Origin: Mycolicibacterium lacusdiani
Lineage (GTDB): Bacteria > Actinomycetota > Actinomycetes > Mycobacteriales > Mycobacteriaceae
Assembly: GCF_021916785.1 (NCBI RefSeq)
Contig: NZ_JAKCFC010000002.1
Span: forward strand, 496,001 to 560,000
Reading direction: 5' to 3'
DNA length: 64,000 nt
Shown here: positions 1-11,846 of the stretch, in pieces
How the letters are laid out: every line of letters begins with the position of its first letter
Numbering within the stretch: position 1 is the stretch's first letter
Translations under genes and position numbers: made by a program
Notes under the pieces: model-generated
What the model saw: the letters and a program-made list of their open reading frames with translations, nothing else
Told to the model about the DNA's origin: nothing
The model's database searches: none

Positions 1-2
1 GC

Positions 3-1199
3 TTCACCGAAGTGGCCGAAGCCGACGCCTGGCCCTCGGACGACGGCGGGTACTTCACCGTCCGGGCGGGGTCACTGGTGGCGTGGCGGGCGGGGGCGGC
101 CGCGACGCCTTTCCGCATCGTCGGCGCGCATACCGACAGCCCCAACCTGCGGGTCAAGCAGCATCCCGACCGGGTCGTCGCCGGGTGGCGCGTGGTCGCG
201 TTGCAGCCGTACGGCGGCGCCTGGTTGAACTCCTGGCTCGACCGCGACCTCGGCATCAGCGGGCGGCTGTCCTTCCGGCAGGGCGGCACCGGCGGGCAGG
301 AGCGCAGCGACCCGGGGAGGAAATACCGAGTCGAGCACCGGCTGGTCCGGATCGACGACCCGCTGCTGCGGGTCCCGCAGCTCGCGATTCACCTCTCCGA
401 GGACCGCAAGGGCGTCGAACTCAACCCCCAGCGCCACCTCAACGCCGTTTGGGGCTCGGGCGACGGCATCGGCGACTTCATCGGCTACGTCGCAGAGCAC
501 GCCGACGTCGACCCGGGTGACGTGCTGGCCGCCGACCTCATGACCCATGACCTGACGCCGTCGACGCTGATCGGGGCCGACCGCGACCTGGTCAGTGCGC
601 CACGGCTGGACAACCAGGGCACCTGCTACGCCGGGCTGGAGGCGTTCCTCGCCGCGCAACCGGGGGACTGCCTCCCGGTGCTGGCGCTGTTCGACCACGA
701 GGAGGTCGGGTCGACGTCCGACCACGGTGCGCAGTCGGACCTGCTGTCGACGGTGCTCGAGCGGATCACCCTCGCGGCGGGCGGCAGCCGTGAGGACTTC
801 CTGCGGCGGCTGTCCGGGTCGATGGTCGCCTCCGGCGACATGGCGCACGCCACCCATCCGAACTACCCGGACCGGCACGAACCGGGTCACCTGATCGAGG
901 TCAACGGCGGACCGGTGCTCAAGGTGCAGCCGAATCTCCGTTACGCGACCGACGGCCGCACCGCCGCGGCGTTCGCCATGGCCTGCGAGCAGGCCGGTGT
1001 GCCGATGCAGCGCTACGAGCACCGGGCCGACCTGCCGTGCGGGTCCACGATCGGGCCCATGACCGCCGCGGGCACCGGGATCCCGACGGTCGACGTGGGT
1101 GCGGCCCAGCTGGCCATGCACTCGGCGCGCGAACTCATGGGCGCCGACGACGTGCGCTCCTATTCCCTCGCATTGCAGGCCTTCCTGTCACCGGGCTGA
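3..1199 (+). CDS. pepC: M18 family aminopeptidase, 5' end cut by window edge
   Basis: Cytosolic metallo-aminopeptidase that removes N-terminal residues from peptides using two zinc ions. The reading frame is open to the left edge, so the true start lies outside the window; about 399 codons are visible, against roughly 430 for the family. M18 motifs seen are AHTDSPNLR (metal-binding His/Asp, near visible residue 40), [13 protein letters not shown] (catalytic/metal Glu pair) and [12 protein letters not shown]. An odd segment, GGQERSDPG, is encoded by a 26-bp repeat at 294-319 that also occurs inside mshD; it falls in a loop and looks like an in-frame insertion. The gene is followed after 14 bp by a VOC gene with its own promoter. 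It corresponds to M. tuberculosis Rv0800. Confidence 0.93.
   Translation, partial: FTEVAEADAWPSDDGGYFTVRAGSLVAWRAGAAATPFRIVGAHTDSPNLRVKQHPDRVVAGWRVVALQPYGGAWLNSWLDRDLGISGRLSFRQGGTGGQERSDPGRKYRVEHRLVRIDDPLLRVPQLAIHLSEDRKGVELNPQRHLNAVWGSGDGIGDFIGYVAEHADVDPGDVLAADLMTHDLTPSTLIGADRDLVSAPRLDNQGTCYAGLEAFLAAQPGDCLPVLALFDHEEVGSTSDHGAQSDLLSTVLERITLAAGGSREDFLRRLSGSMVASGDMAHATHPNYPDRHEPGHLIEVNGGPVLKVQPNLRYATDGRTAAAFAMACEQAGVPMQRYEHRADLPCGSTIGPMTAAGTGIPTVDVGAAQLAMHSARELMGADDVRSYSLALQAFLSPG
294..319 (+). repeat. 26-bp interspersed repeat, copy 1 (inside pepC)
   Basis: The core GGGCAGGAGCGCAGCGAC followed by CCGGGGAG is nearly identical to copies at 21081-21106 (mshD) and 34390-34415 (5' end of dus). Here it is read in-frame as GGQERSDPG. 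Confidence 0.75.
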
Positions 1200-1201
1200 G
1201 T

Positions 1202-1207
1202 TAACGT
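1202..1207 (+). promoter_or_regulatory. -10 box (TAACGT) of a leaderless promoter
   Basis: TAACGT ends 6 nt before the ATG at 1214. This fits the mycobacterial TANNNT-N6/7-start arrangement in which transcription begins at the start codon. There is no Shine-Dalgarno sequence. Confidence 0.6.
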
Positions 1208-1213
1208 GCCCGC

Positions 1214-1561
1214 ATGTCCCTCGACATCGAGATGATCACGTTCGACTGCACCGACCCCGACACGCTCGCGAGCTGGTGGGCAGGCGCCGTGGGCGGCGAG
1301 GTGAACGCCGTCGCACCCGGCGAATTCGTCATGGTCGCCAGGCCGAAGGGCCCGACCCTGGGCTTCCAGCGGGTGCCCGATCCCACACCCGGCAAGAACA
1401 GGGTGCATCTGGACTTCCACGCCGCCGACCGCGAGGCGGAGGTCGCCCGACTGGTGGCGGCCGGCGCGACCGAGACGGGTCGCAACAGCTTCGGACCCGA
1501 GTTCGAATGGGTGGTGCTCTCCGACCCCGAGGGCAACGCGTTCTGCGTCGCGGGGCAGTAG
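1214..1561 (+). CDS. VOC (glyoxalase-like) family protein
   Basis: Small single-domain protein of 115 aa from the vicinal-oxygen-chelate superfamily. It shows the beta-alpha-beta pattern FDCTDPDTLASWWAGAVGG near the N terminus and the late motifs VHLDFHAADREAEVARLVAAGA and WVVLSDPEGNAFCV. Members include dioxygenases, glyoxalases and resistance proteins; nothing here identifies the substrate. It sits between pepC and purL as in M. tuberculosis (Rv0801). A -10 box at 1202-1207 suggests a leaderless mRNA separate from pepC. Confidence 0.85.
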   Translation: MSLDIEMITFDCTDPDTLASWWAGAVGGEVNAVAPGEFVMVARPKGPTLGFQRVPDPTPGKNRVHLDFHAADREAEVARLVAAGATETGRNSFGPEFEWVVLSDPEGNAFCVAGQ

Positions 1562-1596
1562 TCCGTCGCTGGTTCGTTCGGCGACGGTTCAGCACC

Positions 1597-1602
1597 TAAA
1601 CT
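1597..1602 (+). promoter_or_regulatory. -10 box (TAAACT) of leaderless purL promoter
   Basis: TAAACT ends exactly 6 nt before the GTG at 1609. No ribosome-binding site precedes that start, so a leaderless transcript is the simplest reading. Confidence 0.6.
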
Positions 1603-1608
1603 GTCTTC

Positions 1609-3911
<2,303 letters not shown>

Positions 3912-3915
<4 letters not shown>

Positions 3916-5636
3916 GACCCGCGGCCCACACCCGACACCCCCTTCTGGTCTGGGCCTGGGGACTGATCCGACTCGACTTCGTCGGGGTCGGGTTCGGCGC
4001 ACTGTTCTTCTGCCTGTCGCTCACGCCGTCGCTGCTGCCGCGGGACTGGTTGTTCCAGGGTCTGATCGGCGGCACCAACGCCGCGATCGGCTACGCCATC
4101 GGCGTGCTGGTTGGAAAGGCCGTGCGCCGCTTCGTCCTCCGTGGCCGCCGGTGGTGGCCACCGCCGCAGCGGATCCTCAACGCGATGAAGGTCGCCACGG
4201 TGGCGGCGGCGATCGGCGCGTCGCTGCTGATGCTGATTCCCGCCGCGGCGTGGCAGCGGCAGGTGTCGGCGCTGATGGGCATCGAGGGTCCCGAGACTCC
4301 TGCCTACCTCCGCACGCTGATGGTCTCGGTGCTCGTCGGCGGGGCCTGCGTCGGCGCCTCCCGCGTGCTGCTCGACGCGGTCAAGGTGCTGGCGCGACTG
4401 ATCATCCGGCGCTGGCACCTGCACAGCGAGGTGGCGCTGTTCATCGGCGCGGGCGTCATGGTGGTGCTGCTGGTGATGCTCGTCAACGGCGTGCTCTACC
4501 GCGGTTTCCTGGCAGGGGCCAGCGTCGTGTTCCAGCCGCAGAACTCGACCACCCGCGACGGGGTGGCTCAGCCCACCGCGCCCGAGAGATCGGGCAGCCC
4601 GACGTCCTTCGCTCCGTGGGACACGCTCGGCTTCCAGGGGCGCAACTTCGTCGCCACCGGCCCGGACGTCGACGCGCTGGTCCGGGTCAACGGCCGCCCC
4701 GCCAAGGAGCCCATCCGGGTGTACGCCGGGCTGCAGACCGCCGACACCGATGCCGCACGCATGGACGTCGTCATCCGGGAACTGGACCGCACCGGCGCGT
4801 TCGACCGCCAACTGCTCGTCATCATCCCGACCACGGGCACGGGGTGGGTCAATCCGGTGGCTGCCCGCGCCATCGAGACGATGTACAACGGCGACACCGC
4901 GCTCGTCGGCGTGCAGTACTCCTACCTCCCGAGCTGGATCTCGTTCCTCGGCGACCGGGAGAAGTCCATCGAGTCGGGCCGCATGCTGATCGACGCCGTG
5001 CACGACCGCTGGGAGCAGCTGCCACCCGACCGGCGTCCCAAGCTCGCGCTCTACGGGGAGAGCCTGGGCTCGATGGCCGGCCAGGGCGCGTTTGGCTGGC
5101 TGCCCGACATCGCGGCCATGGACTTCTCCGCGGTGCTGTGGGTCGGCCCGCCGCACGAGAGTTCGCTGTGGAGCGGCCTGGTCGCGCGCCGCGACCCGGG
5201 CACCCGCGAAGTCGAGCCGCGCTACGACGACGGGCGCACCGTGCGGTTCACCCAGGCCGCCGACGCCGACGACATCGCGCGGATCGCCGAACCCCGCTGG
5301 GACGGTACGCGGGTGCTGTTCCTGCAGCACGCGTCGGACCCCATCATCTGGTGGTCGCCGAATCTCGTGTTCTCCCGCCCGGATTGGCTCGTCGAGGCAC
5401 CGGGCGCGGATCGAACCGCCTCGATGCGCTGGTATCCGATCGTCACCTTCTGGCAGGTGAGCGCTGACATGACCAACGCCTCCGGAGTGCCCGGCGGGCA
5501 CGGGCACAACTACGGCGACTCGGTGCTCGACGGCTGGGCTGCCGTCATCGCCCCCGACGGCTGGACCGCCGAGGACACCGAACGGGTCCGCGTGTCCCTC
5601 GAGGAGTCGCGGGCCGTCGACGGACCCGAGTACTGA
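3912..5636 (+). CDS. Membrane-anchored alpha/beta-hydrolase family protein
   Basis: 574-aa integral membrane hydrolase of the actinobacterial two-domain family (N-terminal membrane domain plus C-terminal catalytic domain). The N-terminal ~230 residues carry several hydrophobic helices (for example [31 protein letters not shown] and [16 protein letters not shown]). The C-terminal half holds a nucleophile elbow GESLG, a candidate acid in [10 protein letters not shown] and a candidate His in GGHGHNYG. The substrate is unknown; lipids or envelope components are plausible. The start is the GTG overlapping the purL stop. The gene ends in TGATG, overlapping the CPBP protease start. Confidence 0.88.
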
Positions 5637-6244
5637 TGCGCAAGGCGGTGGCGCTCGCCGTCGCACTGGTCGCGTGGAGTGGCGTCGTCGGACCGCGACT
5701 GCCCCCACGCGCCAGGCTGCTGGTGCACGGCGCCCTCGCCGGTTTCCTGGTCCGACGCACCGGCGCACCGCTCGGGCTGACGCCGCCCGGCCTGTGGCGC
5801 GGCGTGGGCCTCGGGCTGCCAGTCGCCACCGCGGTGTCGGCGGCTGTCGGAACGTCGACCCTCGCGCCACCGGTGCGGCGCGGCATGGCGGCCCGGGAAC
5901 TGCCCGACTCGGTGACCGAGTGGCTGCTGGCCCACATCCCGCTGGGCACGGTGTGGAGCGAGGAGGCGGCTTACCGCGCTGCGCTCGGCACCATGGCGGC
6001 CGACGCCATGGGAGTCCGGGCTGGCCGGGTGCTGCAGGCGACGGCGTTCGGCCTCTCGCACGTGCCCGACGCGCGCGCCTCCGGGGAGCCCGTGCTGGGC
6101 ACCGTGCTGGTGACCGGTGTTGCGGGCTGGTGCTTCGGTTGGCTCTACGACCGGACCGGCAGCCTCGCCGCCCCGATGCTCGCGCACCTCGCCGTCAACG
6201 AGGCCGGCGCGGTGGCCGCCGTGTGGGTCCGGCGGCCGCGCTAG
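5636..6244 (+). CDS. CPBP family intramembrane metalloprotease
   Basis: 202-aa polytopic membrane protein of the CAAX-protease/bacteriocin-processing (ABI) family. The three family signatures are visible: EEAAYR (EExxxR), the FGLSH segment (FxxxH) and HLAVNEAG near the C terminus. These residues form the metal-dependent active site within the membrane. The substrate cannot be inferred. The ATG overlaps the stop of the upstream hydrolase, so the two form a translationally coupled pair downstream of purL, as in M. tuberculosis (Rv0804). The last 4 nt overlap the stop of the opposite-strand F420 enzyme. Confidence 0.9.
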   Translation: MRKAVALAVALVAWSGVVGPRLPPRARLLVHGALAGFLVRRTGAPLGLTPPGLWRGVGLGLPVATAVSAAVGTSTLAPPVRRGMAARELPDSVTEWLLAHIPLGTVWSEEAAYRAALGTMAADAMGVRAGRVLQATAFGLSHVPDARASGEPVLGTVLVTGVAGWCFGWLYDRTGSLAAPMLAHLAVNEAGAVAAVWVRRPR

Positions 6245-6666
6245 ACGTCGCGGGCGTCGGCAGTCAGCAGGTGCGGTTCGGTGTCGACGTCGTCGATGCC
6301 GAAGCCGATGATGCGCCTCGGCGTTATCCGGATGATCGCGGTGTCCAGCGTGTCACCGTTGGGTTCGGTTGCGGCAGAGGGCAACTCGACCTGCTTGGCG
6401 ATCCCTCGGATCTCCAGGCAGCGGACCCGCCACGGATCGCGCGAGACGATGTCGTCGACGACGAACGCGACGTGGGGATTGACGGCGATGTTGCGGTACT
6501 TGCGACTCTTCGACATCTGATACCCGACGATGTCGATCGTGCCCAGTTCCGGGTTGTAGCCGAACCCCACCGGGCTGTTCTGCGGCGTCCCGTCGGGCTT
6601 GATGGTCGCCAGACGGCCGAGGTCGGCCGACGTCATGTACTCGATCTCGTGCGGGCGAAAGGTCAT
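6241..6666 (-). CDS. PPOX-class F420-dependent enzyme
   Basis: 141-aa protein with the split-barrel (pyridoxamine 5'-phosphate oxidase-like) fold. [17 protein letters not shown] followed by [21 protein letters not shown] is characteristic of the F420-binding (FDOR-B type) mycobacterial group. It probably reduces or binds an unidentified ligand with cofactor F420 in the cytosol. AACGTA on the plus strand at 6674-6679 reads TACGTT on this strand, 7 nt before the ATG, giving a leaderless arrangement. It is divergent from the sterol-carrier gene at 6725, with only 58 bp between start codons. Confidence 0.87.
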   Translation of the reverse strand: MTFRPHEIEYMTSADLGRLATIKPDGTPQNSPVGFGYNPELGTIDIVGYQMSKSRKYRNIAVNPHVAFVVDDIVSRDPWRVRCLEIRGIAKQVELPSAATEPNGDTLDTAIIRITPRRIIGFGIDDVDTEPHLLTADARDV

Positions 6667-6724
6667 GCAACCGAACGTAGAACCTCAAGCGGAGTTGACG
6701 TCAAGGCCTTGCGACACTGGAGTC

Positions 6725-7114
6725 ATGCCCGCTCGCCGTCCCGCGGACCCGACGAAGACCCGCGCCGCCGTCACCGCGCTCGCCACGTGGTTGCGCGACC
6801 CCGGCGCACCGGCACCCGACCGCCCGGTCCTCGCCGAAGCAGTCCGGCTCACCGCACGCACGCTCGAGGACACCGCACCCGGTCACAGCGTGGAGGTTCG
6901 GGTGCCGCCCTTCGTCGCCGTGCAGTGCATCGAGGGGCCGCGGCACACCCGCGGCAACCCGCCCAACGTGGTCGAGACCGATCCGCGCACCTGGCTGCTG
7001 CTCGCCGCAGGCATCCAGACGATGGCCGACGCGGTCGCCGCCGGGACCGTGCTGGCGTCCGGATCCCGGGCCGGTGAGATCGCCGACTGGCTGCCGCTGG
7101 TGACGCTGGACTGA
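6725..7114 (+). CDS. Sterol-carrier-like family protein
   Basis: 129-aa cytosolic protein matching the mycobacterial family annotated as sterol carrier family (Rv0807 position, next to purF). It begins [19 protein letters not shown] and contains [29 protein letters not shown], then a TWLLLAAG segment typical of a small SCP2-like ligand-binding fold. No catalytic motif is seen. The ATG at 6725 was chosen because the longer frame crosses the divergent promoter; GGAG lies just upstream. The function in mycobacteria is unknown; the purine neighbourhood is conserved but may be coincidental. Confidence 0.78.
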   Translation: MPARRPADPTKTRAAVTALATWLRDPGAPAPDRPVLAEAVRLTARTLEDTAPGHSVEVRVPPFVAVQCIEGPRHTRGNPPNVVETDPRTWLLLAAGIQTMADAVAAGTVLASGSRAGEIADWLPLVTLD

Positions 7115-7282
7115 CTGCGGCGAATTTCACACCTTCCGCTGACGCCGCCAGGAATGGCGACACGCGGTCGCGGCGTTGAACACGCCGACGAAAGAGGCGA
7201 CATGCGCGCCCGATTCCGCCTCAGGCGCCGGTTGTCCGTAGACTGACGTCGTCACCCACAGCCCCCAGGGAGCAGCCTCATC

Positions 7283-8824
7283 GTGACCGACGAGCAGCCC
7301 GAGCAGGTCGAAGACGAACCCCGCGAGGAGTGTGGCGTCTTCGGCGTCTGGGCTCCCGGCGAAGACGTGGCGAAGCTCACGTACTACGGCCTCTATGCCT
7401 TGCAGCACAGGGGGCAAGAGGCCGCGGGCATCGCCGTCGCCGACGGATCCCAGGTCCTGGTCTTCAAGGACCTCGGTCTGGTGAGCCAGGTGTTCGACGA
7501 GCAGACGCTCGCCGCGATGGAGGGCCACGTCGCCATCGGGCACTGCCGCTACTCCACCACCGGATCCACCACGTGGGAGAACGCCCAGCCGGTGTTCCGC
7601 AACACCGCCGCGGGCACCGGGGTGGCGCTCGGACACAACGGAAACCTCGTCAACACCACCGAACTCGCGGCCCGTGCGCGCGAGGCCGGGCTGGTGAATA
7701 CCCGCGGTGCAGCCTCCGCCACCACCGACTCGGACATCCTTGGCGCGCTGCTCGCCCACGGTGCCGCCGACTCGTCGCTGGAGCAGGCTGCCCTCGAACT
7801 GCTGCCCACCGTGCGCGGAGCGTTCTGCCTGACCTTCATGGACGAGAACACCCTCTACGCCGCCCGCGACCCGCACGGTGTCCGCCCGCTGTCACTCGGC
7901 CGCCTCGACCGCGGCTGGGTCGTCGCGTCGGAGACCGCCGCGCTCGACATCGTCGGCGCATCGTTCGTCAGGGACATCGAGCCCGGTGAACTGCTCGCGA
8001 TCGACGCCGACGGCGTGCGCTCTACCCGATTCGCGAACCCGACGCCCAAGGGTTGCGTCTTCGAATACGTGTATCTGGCCCGCCCGGACAGCGTCATCGG
8101 CGGACGGTCCGTGCATGCCACTCGCGTCGACATCGGGCGCCGGCTCGCCGCCGAGAACCCGGTGGAGGCCGACCTGGTGATCGGTGTTCCGGAATCCGGC
8201 ATCCCCGCCGCCGTCGGGTACGCCCAGGGCTCCGGCATCCCCTACGGCCAGGGCCTGATGAAGAACGCCTACGTCGGCCGTACGTTCATCCAGCCCTCGC
8301 AGACCATCCGTCAGCTGGGCATCCGGCTGAAGCTCAACCCGCTCAAGGAAGTCATCCGCGGCAAACGGCTCATCGTCGTCGACGACTCCATCGTGCGCGG
8401 TAACACCCAGCGGGCACTGATCCGGATGCTGCGCGAAGCAGGAGCCCTCGAGGTGCACGTACGGATCGCCTCGCCACCGGTGAAGTGGCCTTGCTTCTAC
8501 GGCATCGACTTCGCGACGCCCGCCGAACTCATCGCCAACGCGGCCAGCAACTCGGCCGACGAGGAAGAGATGCTCGACGGCGTACGTCGGGCCATCGGCG
8601 CCGACACCCTGGGCTACATCAGCAAGCAGGGCATGATCGCCGCGACCGAGCAGCCCGCGTCGAGGCTGTGCTCGGCGTGCTTCGACGGCAACTACCCGAT
8701 CGAACTTCCCGGCGAGACCGCGCTCGGCAAGAACGTCATCGAGCACATGCTGGCCACCGCAGCCAAGTCGGGCATCCCGCTGCAGGCGACGAACGACAAC
8801 GCCTCCGCGCTGCGCCGCCCCTGA
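7283..8824 (+). CDS. purF: Amidophosphoribosyltransferase PurF
   Basis: First committed enzyme of purine synthesis: PRPP and glutamine give 5-phosphoribosylamine. The 513-aa protein has a short propeptide ending at Glu16, then Cys17 (EECGVFGVW), the N-terminal nucleophile exposed by self-cleavage. The glutaminase domain runs to about residue 250 (GHCRYSTTG, GHNGNLVN). The PRPP loop VVDDSIVRGNT lies near residue 370. Cysteines in GCVFEYV, WPCFYG and LCSACFDG match the iron-sulfur type of B. subtilis PurF. A TAGACT -10 box lies at 7239-7244 and a GGGAG ribosome-binding site precedes the GTG, so this gene has a leader. Confidence 0.97.
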   Translation: MTDEQPEQVEDEPREECGVFGVWAPGEDVAKLTYYGLYALQHRGQEAAGIAVADGSQVLVFKDLGLVSQVFDEQTLAAMEGHVAIGHCRYSTTGSTTWENAQPVFRNTAAGTGVALGHNGNLVNTTELAARAREAGLVNTRGAASATTDSDILGALLAHGAADSSLEQAALELLPTVRGAFCLTFMDENTLYAARDPHGVRPLSLGRLDRGWVVASETAALDIVGASFVRDIEPGELLAIDADGVRSTRFANPTPKGCVFEYVYLARPDSVIGGRSVHATRVDIGRRLAAENPVEADLVIGVPESGIPAAVGYAQGSGIPYGQGLMKNAYVGRTFIQPSQTIRQLGIRLKLNPLKEVIRGKRLIVVDDSIVRGNTQRALIRMLREAGALEVHVRIASPPVKWPCFYGIDFATPAELIANAASNSADEEEMLDGVRRAIGADTLGYISKQGMIAATEQPASRLCSACFDGNYPIELPGETALGKNVIEHMLATAAKSGIPLQATNDNASALRRP

Positions 8825-8842
8825 GCGGGACCTCGAAAGGCG

Positions 8843-9826
8843 TTACGCCGTAGGCGAACTGAAGCGCATGATGCTCTTGCGTCCCCTGCTGCCCGCGGTG
8901 CCGTCCTGATCCAGTGCCTCCTTGACGGACTGGACGTACGGCGTGAGACCACCGGGCGGCGGCGGGATGACGGCGTCGATGTCGTGCTCGTGCATGATCG
9001 CGTCGCACTCCAGGGAGTGCACCAGCGGACGGGCCAGGCCCGAGGGAATCGGCGTCACCAGGCCCACCCACCAGCTCGCGATGGTCGGCGTCAGGAACGG
9101 CACGCCGACGATCAGGCGCCTGCGCAGCCCGGCAGCGTCGGCGTAGACCTGCATGGCATCGCCGTACTCGAGCACGTCCGGACAACCGACGTCCCACGTG
9201 CGTGACTCCGGGACGTCCGCGACGGCCGCCTCGGCGAGGTAGTACAGCACGTCGCCGATCGCGATCGGCTGGATCTTGTTGTGCACCCACTTCGGTGCCG
9301 TCATCACCGGGAGCCGGTCGGTCAGGTGCCTAATCATCTCGAACGAGGCCGAACCCGACCCGACGACGATGCCCGCCTGCAGCACCACTGTCTCGATGCC
9401 CGAGGCAATCAGCTTGTCGCCCACCGCCGTTCGCGAGCGCAGGTGCTTCGACAGGTCGGCGGTGTTCGGCGGATGCAGGCCCGACAGGTAGACGATCCGC
9501 TGCACGCCGGCACGCTTGGCCGCGATGACGACGTTGTCGGCCGACATCGCTTCCTCGCGCTCGAAGTCCTTGGACGTGCCCATCGAGTGCACCAGGTAGT
9601 AGACGACGTCGACGTCGGTGAACGCCTCGGTCAGCGAGTCGGCGTCACTCAGGTCGCCCTTGGCGACCTCGACCCGATCCCGCCACGGGATGTCGTCCAG
9701 CTTGCCGGGCGTGCGGGCCAGGGCGCGAACCGTGTGTCCACGATCCAGCAGCACGGGCACCAGGTTGCCGCCGACGTAACCGGTCGCACCGGTCACCAGG
9801 CAGCGGCGGGTGTTCGAATCCGACAC
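8843..9826 (-). CDS. NAD(P)-binding SDR/NmrA-like epimerase family protein
   Basis: 327-aa atypical short-chain dehydrogenase. The Rossmann motif VTGATGYVGGNLV is near the N terminus, followed by VYYLVHSMG and GVQRIVYLSGL, as in mycobacterial NmrA/complex-I-assembly-like reductases. The substrate is unknown. A longer frame exists, but the GTG at 9824-9826 was chosen because GGAGG precedes it and the extra N-terminal residues are not protein-like. The gene lies between purF and purM on the opposite strand and has no obvious purine role. Confidence 0.82.
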   Translation of the reverse strand: MSDSNTRRCLVTGATGYVGGNLVPVLLDRGHTVRALARTPGKLDDIPWRDRVEVAKGDLSDADSLTEAFTDVDVVYYLVHSMGTSKDFEREEAMSADNVVIAAKRAGVQRIVYLSGLHPPNTADLSKHLRSRTAVGDKLIASGIETVVLQAGIVVGSGSASFEMIRHLTDRLPVMTAPKWVHNKIQPIAIGDVLYYLAEAAVADVPESRTWDVGCPDVLEYGDAMQVYADAAGLRRRLIVGVPFLTPTIASWWVGLVTPIPSGLARPLVHSLECDAIMHEHDIDAVIPPPPGGLTPYVQSVKEALDQDGTAGSRGRKSIMRFSSPTA

Positions 9827-9899
9827 CGGTCCTCCATCCGTCGTATACCGCTTTCGAGGTATTCGGAGCGGATCCCCGTCGGGATGACCGTTAACGGGT

Positions 9900-10334
9900 C
9901 TACTCAAACGGACAACCGGGGTTCGGTGCGTCCGTTGCCAGCGGCGCGCCGGCCGGGCCGATGTATAGAACCCACAGCACCACGGGGTCGGAACCGAGGT
10001 TGCGACCGATGTGGACCTCGCCGGGACCGGACCCCTCGGTGATCGGCGCGCCTGCCTGATAGATGCCGTCGCTGGAGCAATCGGCCTTGTCGTGGGTGAG
10101 TGTGCCTGCCCGCACTAGCCCGAACACCTGGACCTCGTGCCAGTGCCACCCGGTGCTGCCGCCCGGGGCGATGGTGAGTTCGCGCGTCACGTACTGCTGC
10201 CCGTCGACGACCGACTGGGCGAGCGTCCGGGCCTCGATCCCGCGGTTCGGCGACGCCTGCGCCGCCCCGGCCGACCCCAAAGATGCGAGCAGCATCGCTG
10301 CTCCTGCCCCTGCCGACCAGCGAAGTCCGTTCAC
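9900..10334 (-). CDS. Secreted cupin-domain protein
   Basis: 144-aa exported protein. The N terminus is a typical Sec signal peptide (GLRWSAGAGAAMLLASLGSAGAAQA, likely cleaved after AQA). The mature part is a single cupin: TIAPGGSTGWHWHEVQVFGLVRAGTLT contains the HWH metal ligands, and GEVHIGRN is the second half-motif. It may bind a small ligand or metal in the cell wall; the enzymatic role is unknown. The GTG start is inferred from where the signal peptide begins. It is divergent from purM. Confidence 0.8.
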   Translation of the reverse strand: MNGLRWSAGAGAAMLLASLGSAGAAQASPNRGIEARTLAQSVVDGQQYVTRELTIAPGGSTGWHWHEVQVFGLVRAGTLTHDKADCSSDGIYQAGAPITEGSGPGEVHIGRNLGSDPVVLWVLYIGPAGAPLATDAPNPGCPFE

Positions 10335-10397
10335 GAGGCACAGCGTGACACAGCCGGTGGCCCGGTGGAGGTGGTCTTGGCGGTAACCTTGGGCGCG

Positions 10398-11480
10398 ATG
10401 ACGAGCAAGGGTCGGCCGGCCAACAACGACGGCGCCTCCTATGCCGCGGCGGGCGTGGACATCGAAGCGGGGGACCGCGCGGTCGAACTGTTCAAGCCGT
10501 TGGCCAAGCGTGCGACGCGGCCGGAGGTGCGCGGCGGTCTCGGCGGCTTCGCAGGCCTCTTCGCCCTGCGCAACGACTACCGCGAGCCGCTGCTCGCGTC
10601 GTCCACCGACGGCGTGGGCACCAAGCTGGCGATCGCCCAGGCCATGGACAAGCACGACACCATCGGGCTCGACCTCGTCGCGATGGTCGTCGACGACCTC
10701 GTCGTGTGCGGCGCTGAGCCGCTGTTCCTGCAGGACTACATCGCCGTAGGCCGCACCGTGCCCGAACGCGTCGCAGAAATCGTCTCAGGCATCGCCAATG
10801 GCTGCGTGATCTCCGGCTGCGCACTGCTCGGCGGCGAGACCGCCGAACATCCCGGGCTGATGTCGCCCGACCACTACGACGTGTCGGCCACCGGCGTCGG
10901 AGTCGTCGAAGCCGACGACGTCCTGGGGCCCGAGCGGGTCAAGCCGGGCGACGTGCTGATCGCCATGGCCTCGACCGGGCTGCACTCCAACGGCTACTCA
11001 CTGGCACGCAAGGTGCTGCTGGAGATCGACCGGATGGATCTCGGCGGCCACGTCGAGGAGTTCGGCCGCACGCTCGGCGAGGAGCTGCTCGAGCCCACCC
11101 GGATCTACGCGAAGGACTGCCTGGCGCTGGCCGCCGAGACGCAGGTCCGCACGTTCTGCCACGTCACCGGCGGCGGATTGGCAGGCAACCTCGAACGCGT
11201 GGTGCCCAACGGCCTGGTGGCCCAGATCGACCGCGGGACGTGGACCCCTGCCCCGGTCTTCGGCATGATCGGCCAACGCGGACGCATCGAGCGCGCGGAG
11301 ATGGACAAGACCTTCAACATGGGCGTCGGAATGGTTGCCGTCGTGGCGCCGGAGGACACCGACCGCGCACTGGCCATCCTGACCGCCCGGCACATCAAGT
11401 GTTGGACGCTCGGCACGGTCATGAAGGGTGCAAAGGGAGAATCGCGTGCCCAACTCGTCGGGCAGCATCCACGATTCTAA
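10398..11480 (+). CDS. purM: Phosphoribosylformylglycinamidine cyclo-ligase PurM
   Basis: AIR synthetase, step 5 of purine synthesis: FGAM and ATP give aminoimidazole ribonucleotide. The 360-aa protein begins MTSKGRPANNDGASYAAAGVD. The family motifs ASTDGVGTKLAIAQAM, HTFCHVTGGGLAGNLERV-type C-terminal segment and FNMGVGMVAVV are all visible. The ATG at 10398 was chosen by homology; the frame is open further upstream but not protein-like there. TAACCT at 10384-10389 lies 8 nt before the ATG, so the mRNA is leaderless or nearly so. A hairpin at 11486-11510 follows the stop. Confidence 0.96.
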   Translation: MTSKGRPANNDGASYAAAGVDIEAGDRAVELFKPLAKRATRPEVRGGLGGFAGLFALRNDYREPLLASSTDGVGTKLAIAQAMDKHDTIGLDLVAMVVDDLVVCGAEPLFLQDYIAVGRTVPERVAEIVSGIANGCVISGCALLGGETAEHPGLMSPDHYDVSATGVGVVEADDVLGPERVKPGDVLIAMASTGLHSNGYSLARKVLLEIDRMDLGGHVEEFGRTLGEELLEPTRIYAKDCLALAAETQVRTFCHVTGGGLAGNLERVVPNGLVAQIDRGTWTPAPVFGMIGQRGRIERAEMDKTFNMGVGMVAVVAPEDTDRALAILTARHIKCWTLGTVMKGAKGESRAQLVGQHPRF

Positions 11481-11485
11481 GAGAA

Positions 11486-11510
11486 CGGGCCCGGTGAGAA
11501 CCAGGGCCCG
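11486..11510. terminator. Hairpin between convergent purM and DUF3073 genes
   Basis: CGGGCCC at 11486-11492 pairs perfectly with GGGCCCG at 11504-11510, and an inner GG/CC extends the stem. There is no long T-run, as is common in mycobacteria. It lies between two convergent stops and could serve both. Confidence 0.6.
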
Positions 11511-11519
11511 CGACGGGCG

Positions 11520-11699
11520 CTAGCGGCGCCAGTCGTCCTCGTCGGTCCAATCATCCACTGCGGCGGGTACGTCACTGCCGTTGTGGTCGGGAGCGTGCGA
11601 CAGCTCGCGCTGTAGCTGGGTGAGATCGGTCTGCGGAGAGCTGTACTTCAGCTCACGAGCGACCTTTGTCTGCTTTGCCTTTGCTCGGCCACGGCCCAT
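11520..11699 (-). CDS. DUF3073 family small protein
   Basis: 59-aa basic-then-acidic protein. It starts MGRGRAKAKQTKVARELKY and ends WTDEDDWRR, the pattern of the actinobacterial DUF3073 family found next to purM (Rv0810c). The function is unknown; the Arg/Lys-rich N terminus could contact nucleic acid. The ATG at 11699 was chosen over a longer frame because the family begins MGRGR and AGGGGG lies upstream. Confidence 0.88.
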   Translation of the reverse strand: MGRGRAKAKQTKVARELKYSSPQTDLTQLQRELSHAPDHNGSDVPAAVDDWTDEDDWRR

Positions 11700-11846
11700 G
11701 AGGGACCCCCTCGCGCAATAACGGAGCGGCCTGATCATCAGGCGGCTCCGATCTGAGTGTGTTTATCGTCCTGACAGCACCTTACCGTGCCCGCTGGTTC
11801 TGTGCTGGCAGGCCCGGCCCCACGAACGCCGTAGGGCCATCCGGTT

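Noticed and set aside
7202..7246. 14-codon ATG ORF before purF
   Set aside because: It overlaps the TAGACT -10 box, so it lies upstream of the likely transcription start.
7127..7876. Minus-strand open frame over the purF start
   Set aside because: Only its last ~20 codons are non-overlapping and there is no start signal; purF on the plus strand is certain.
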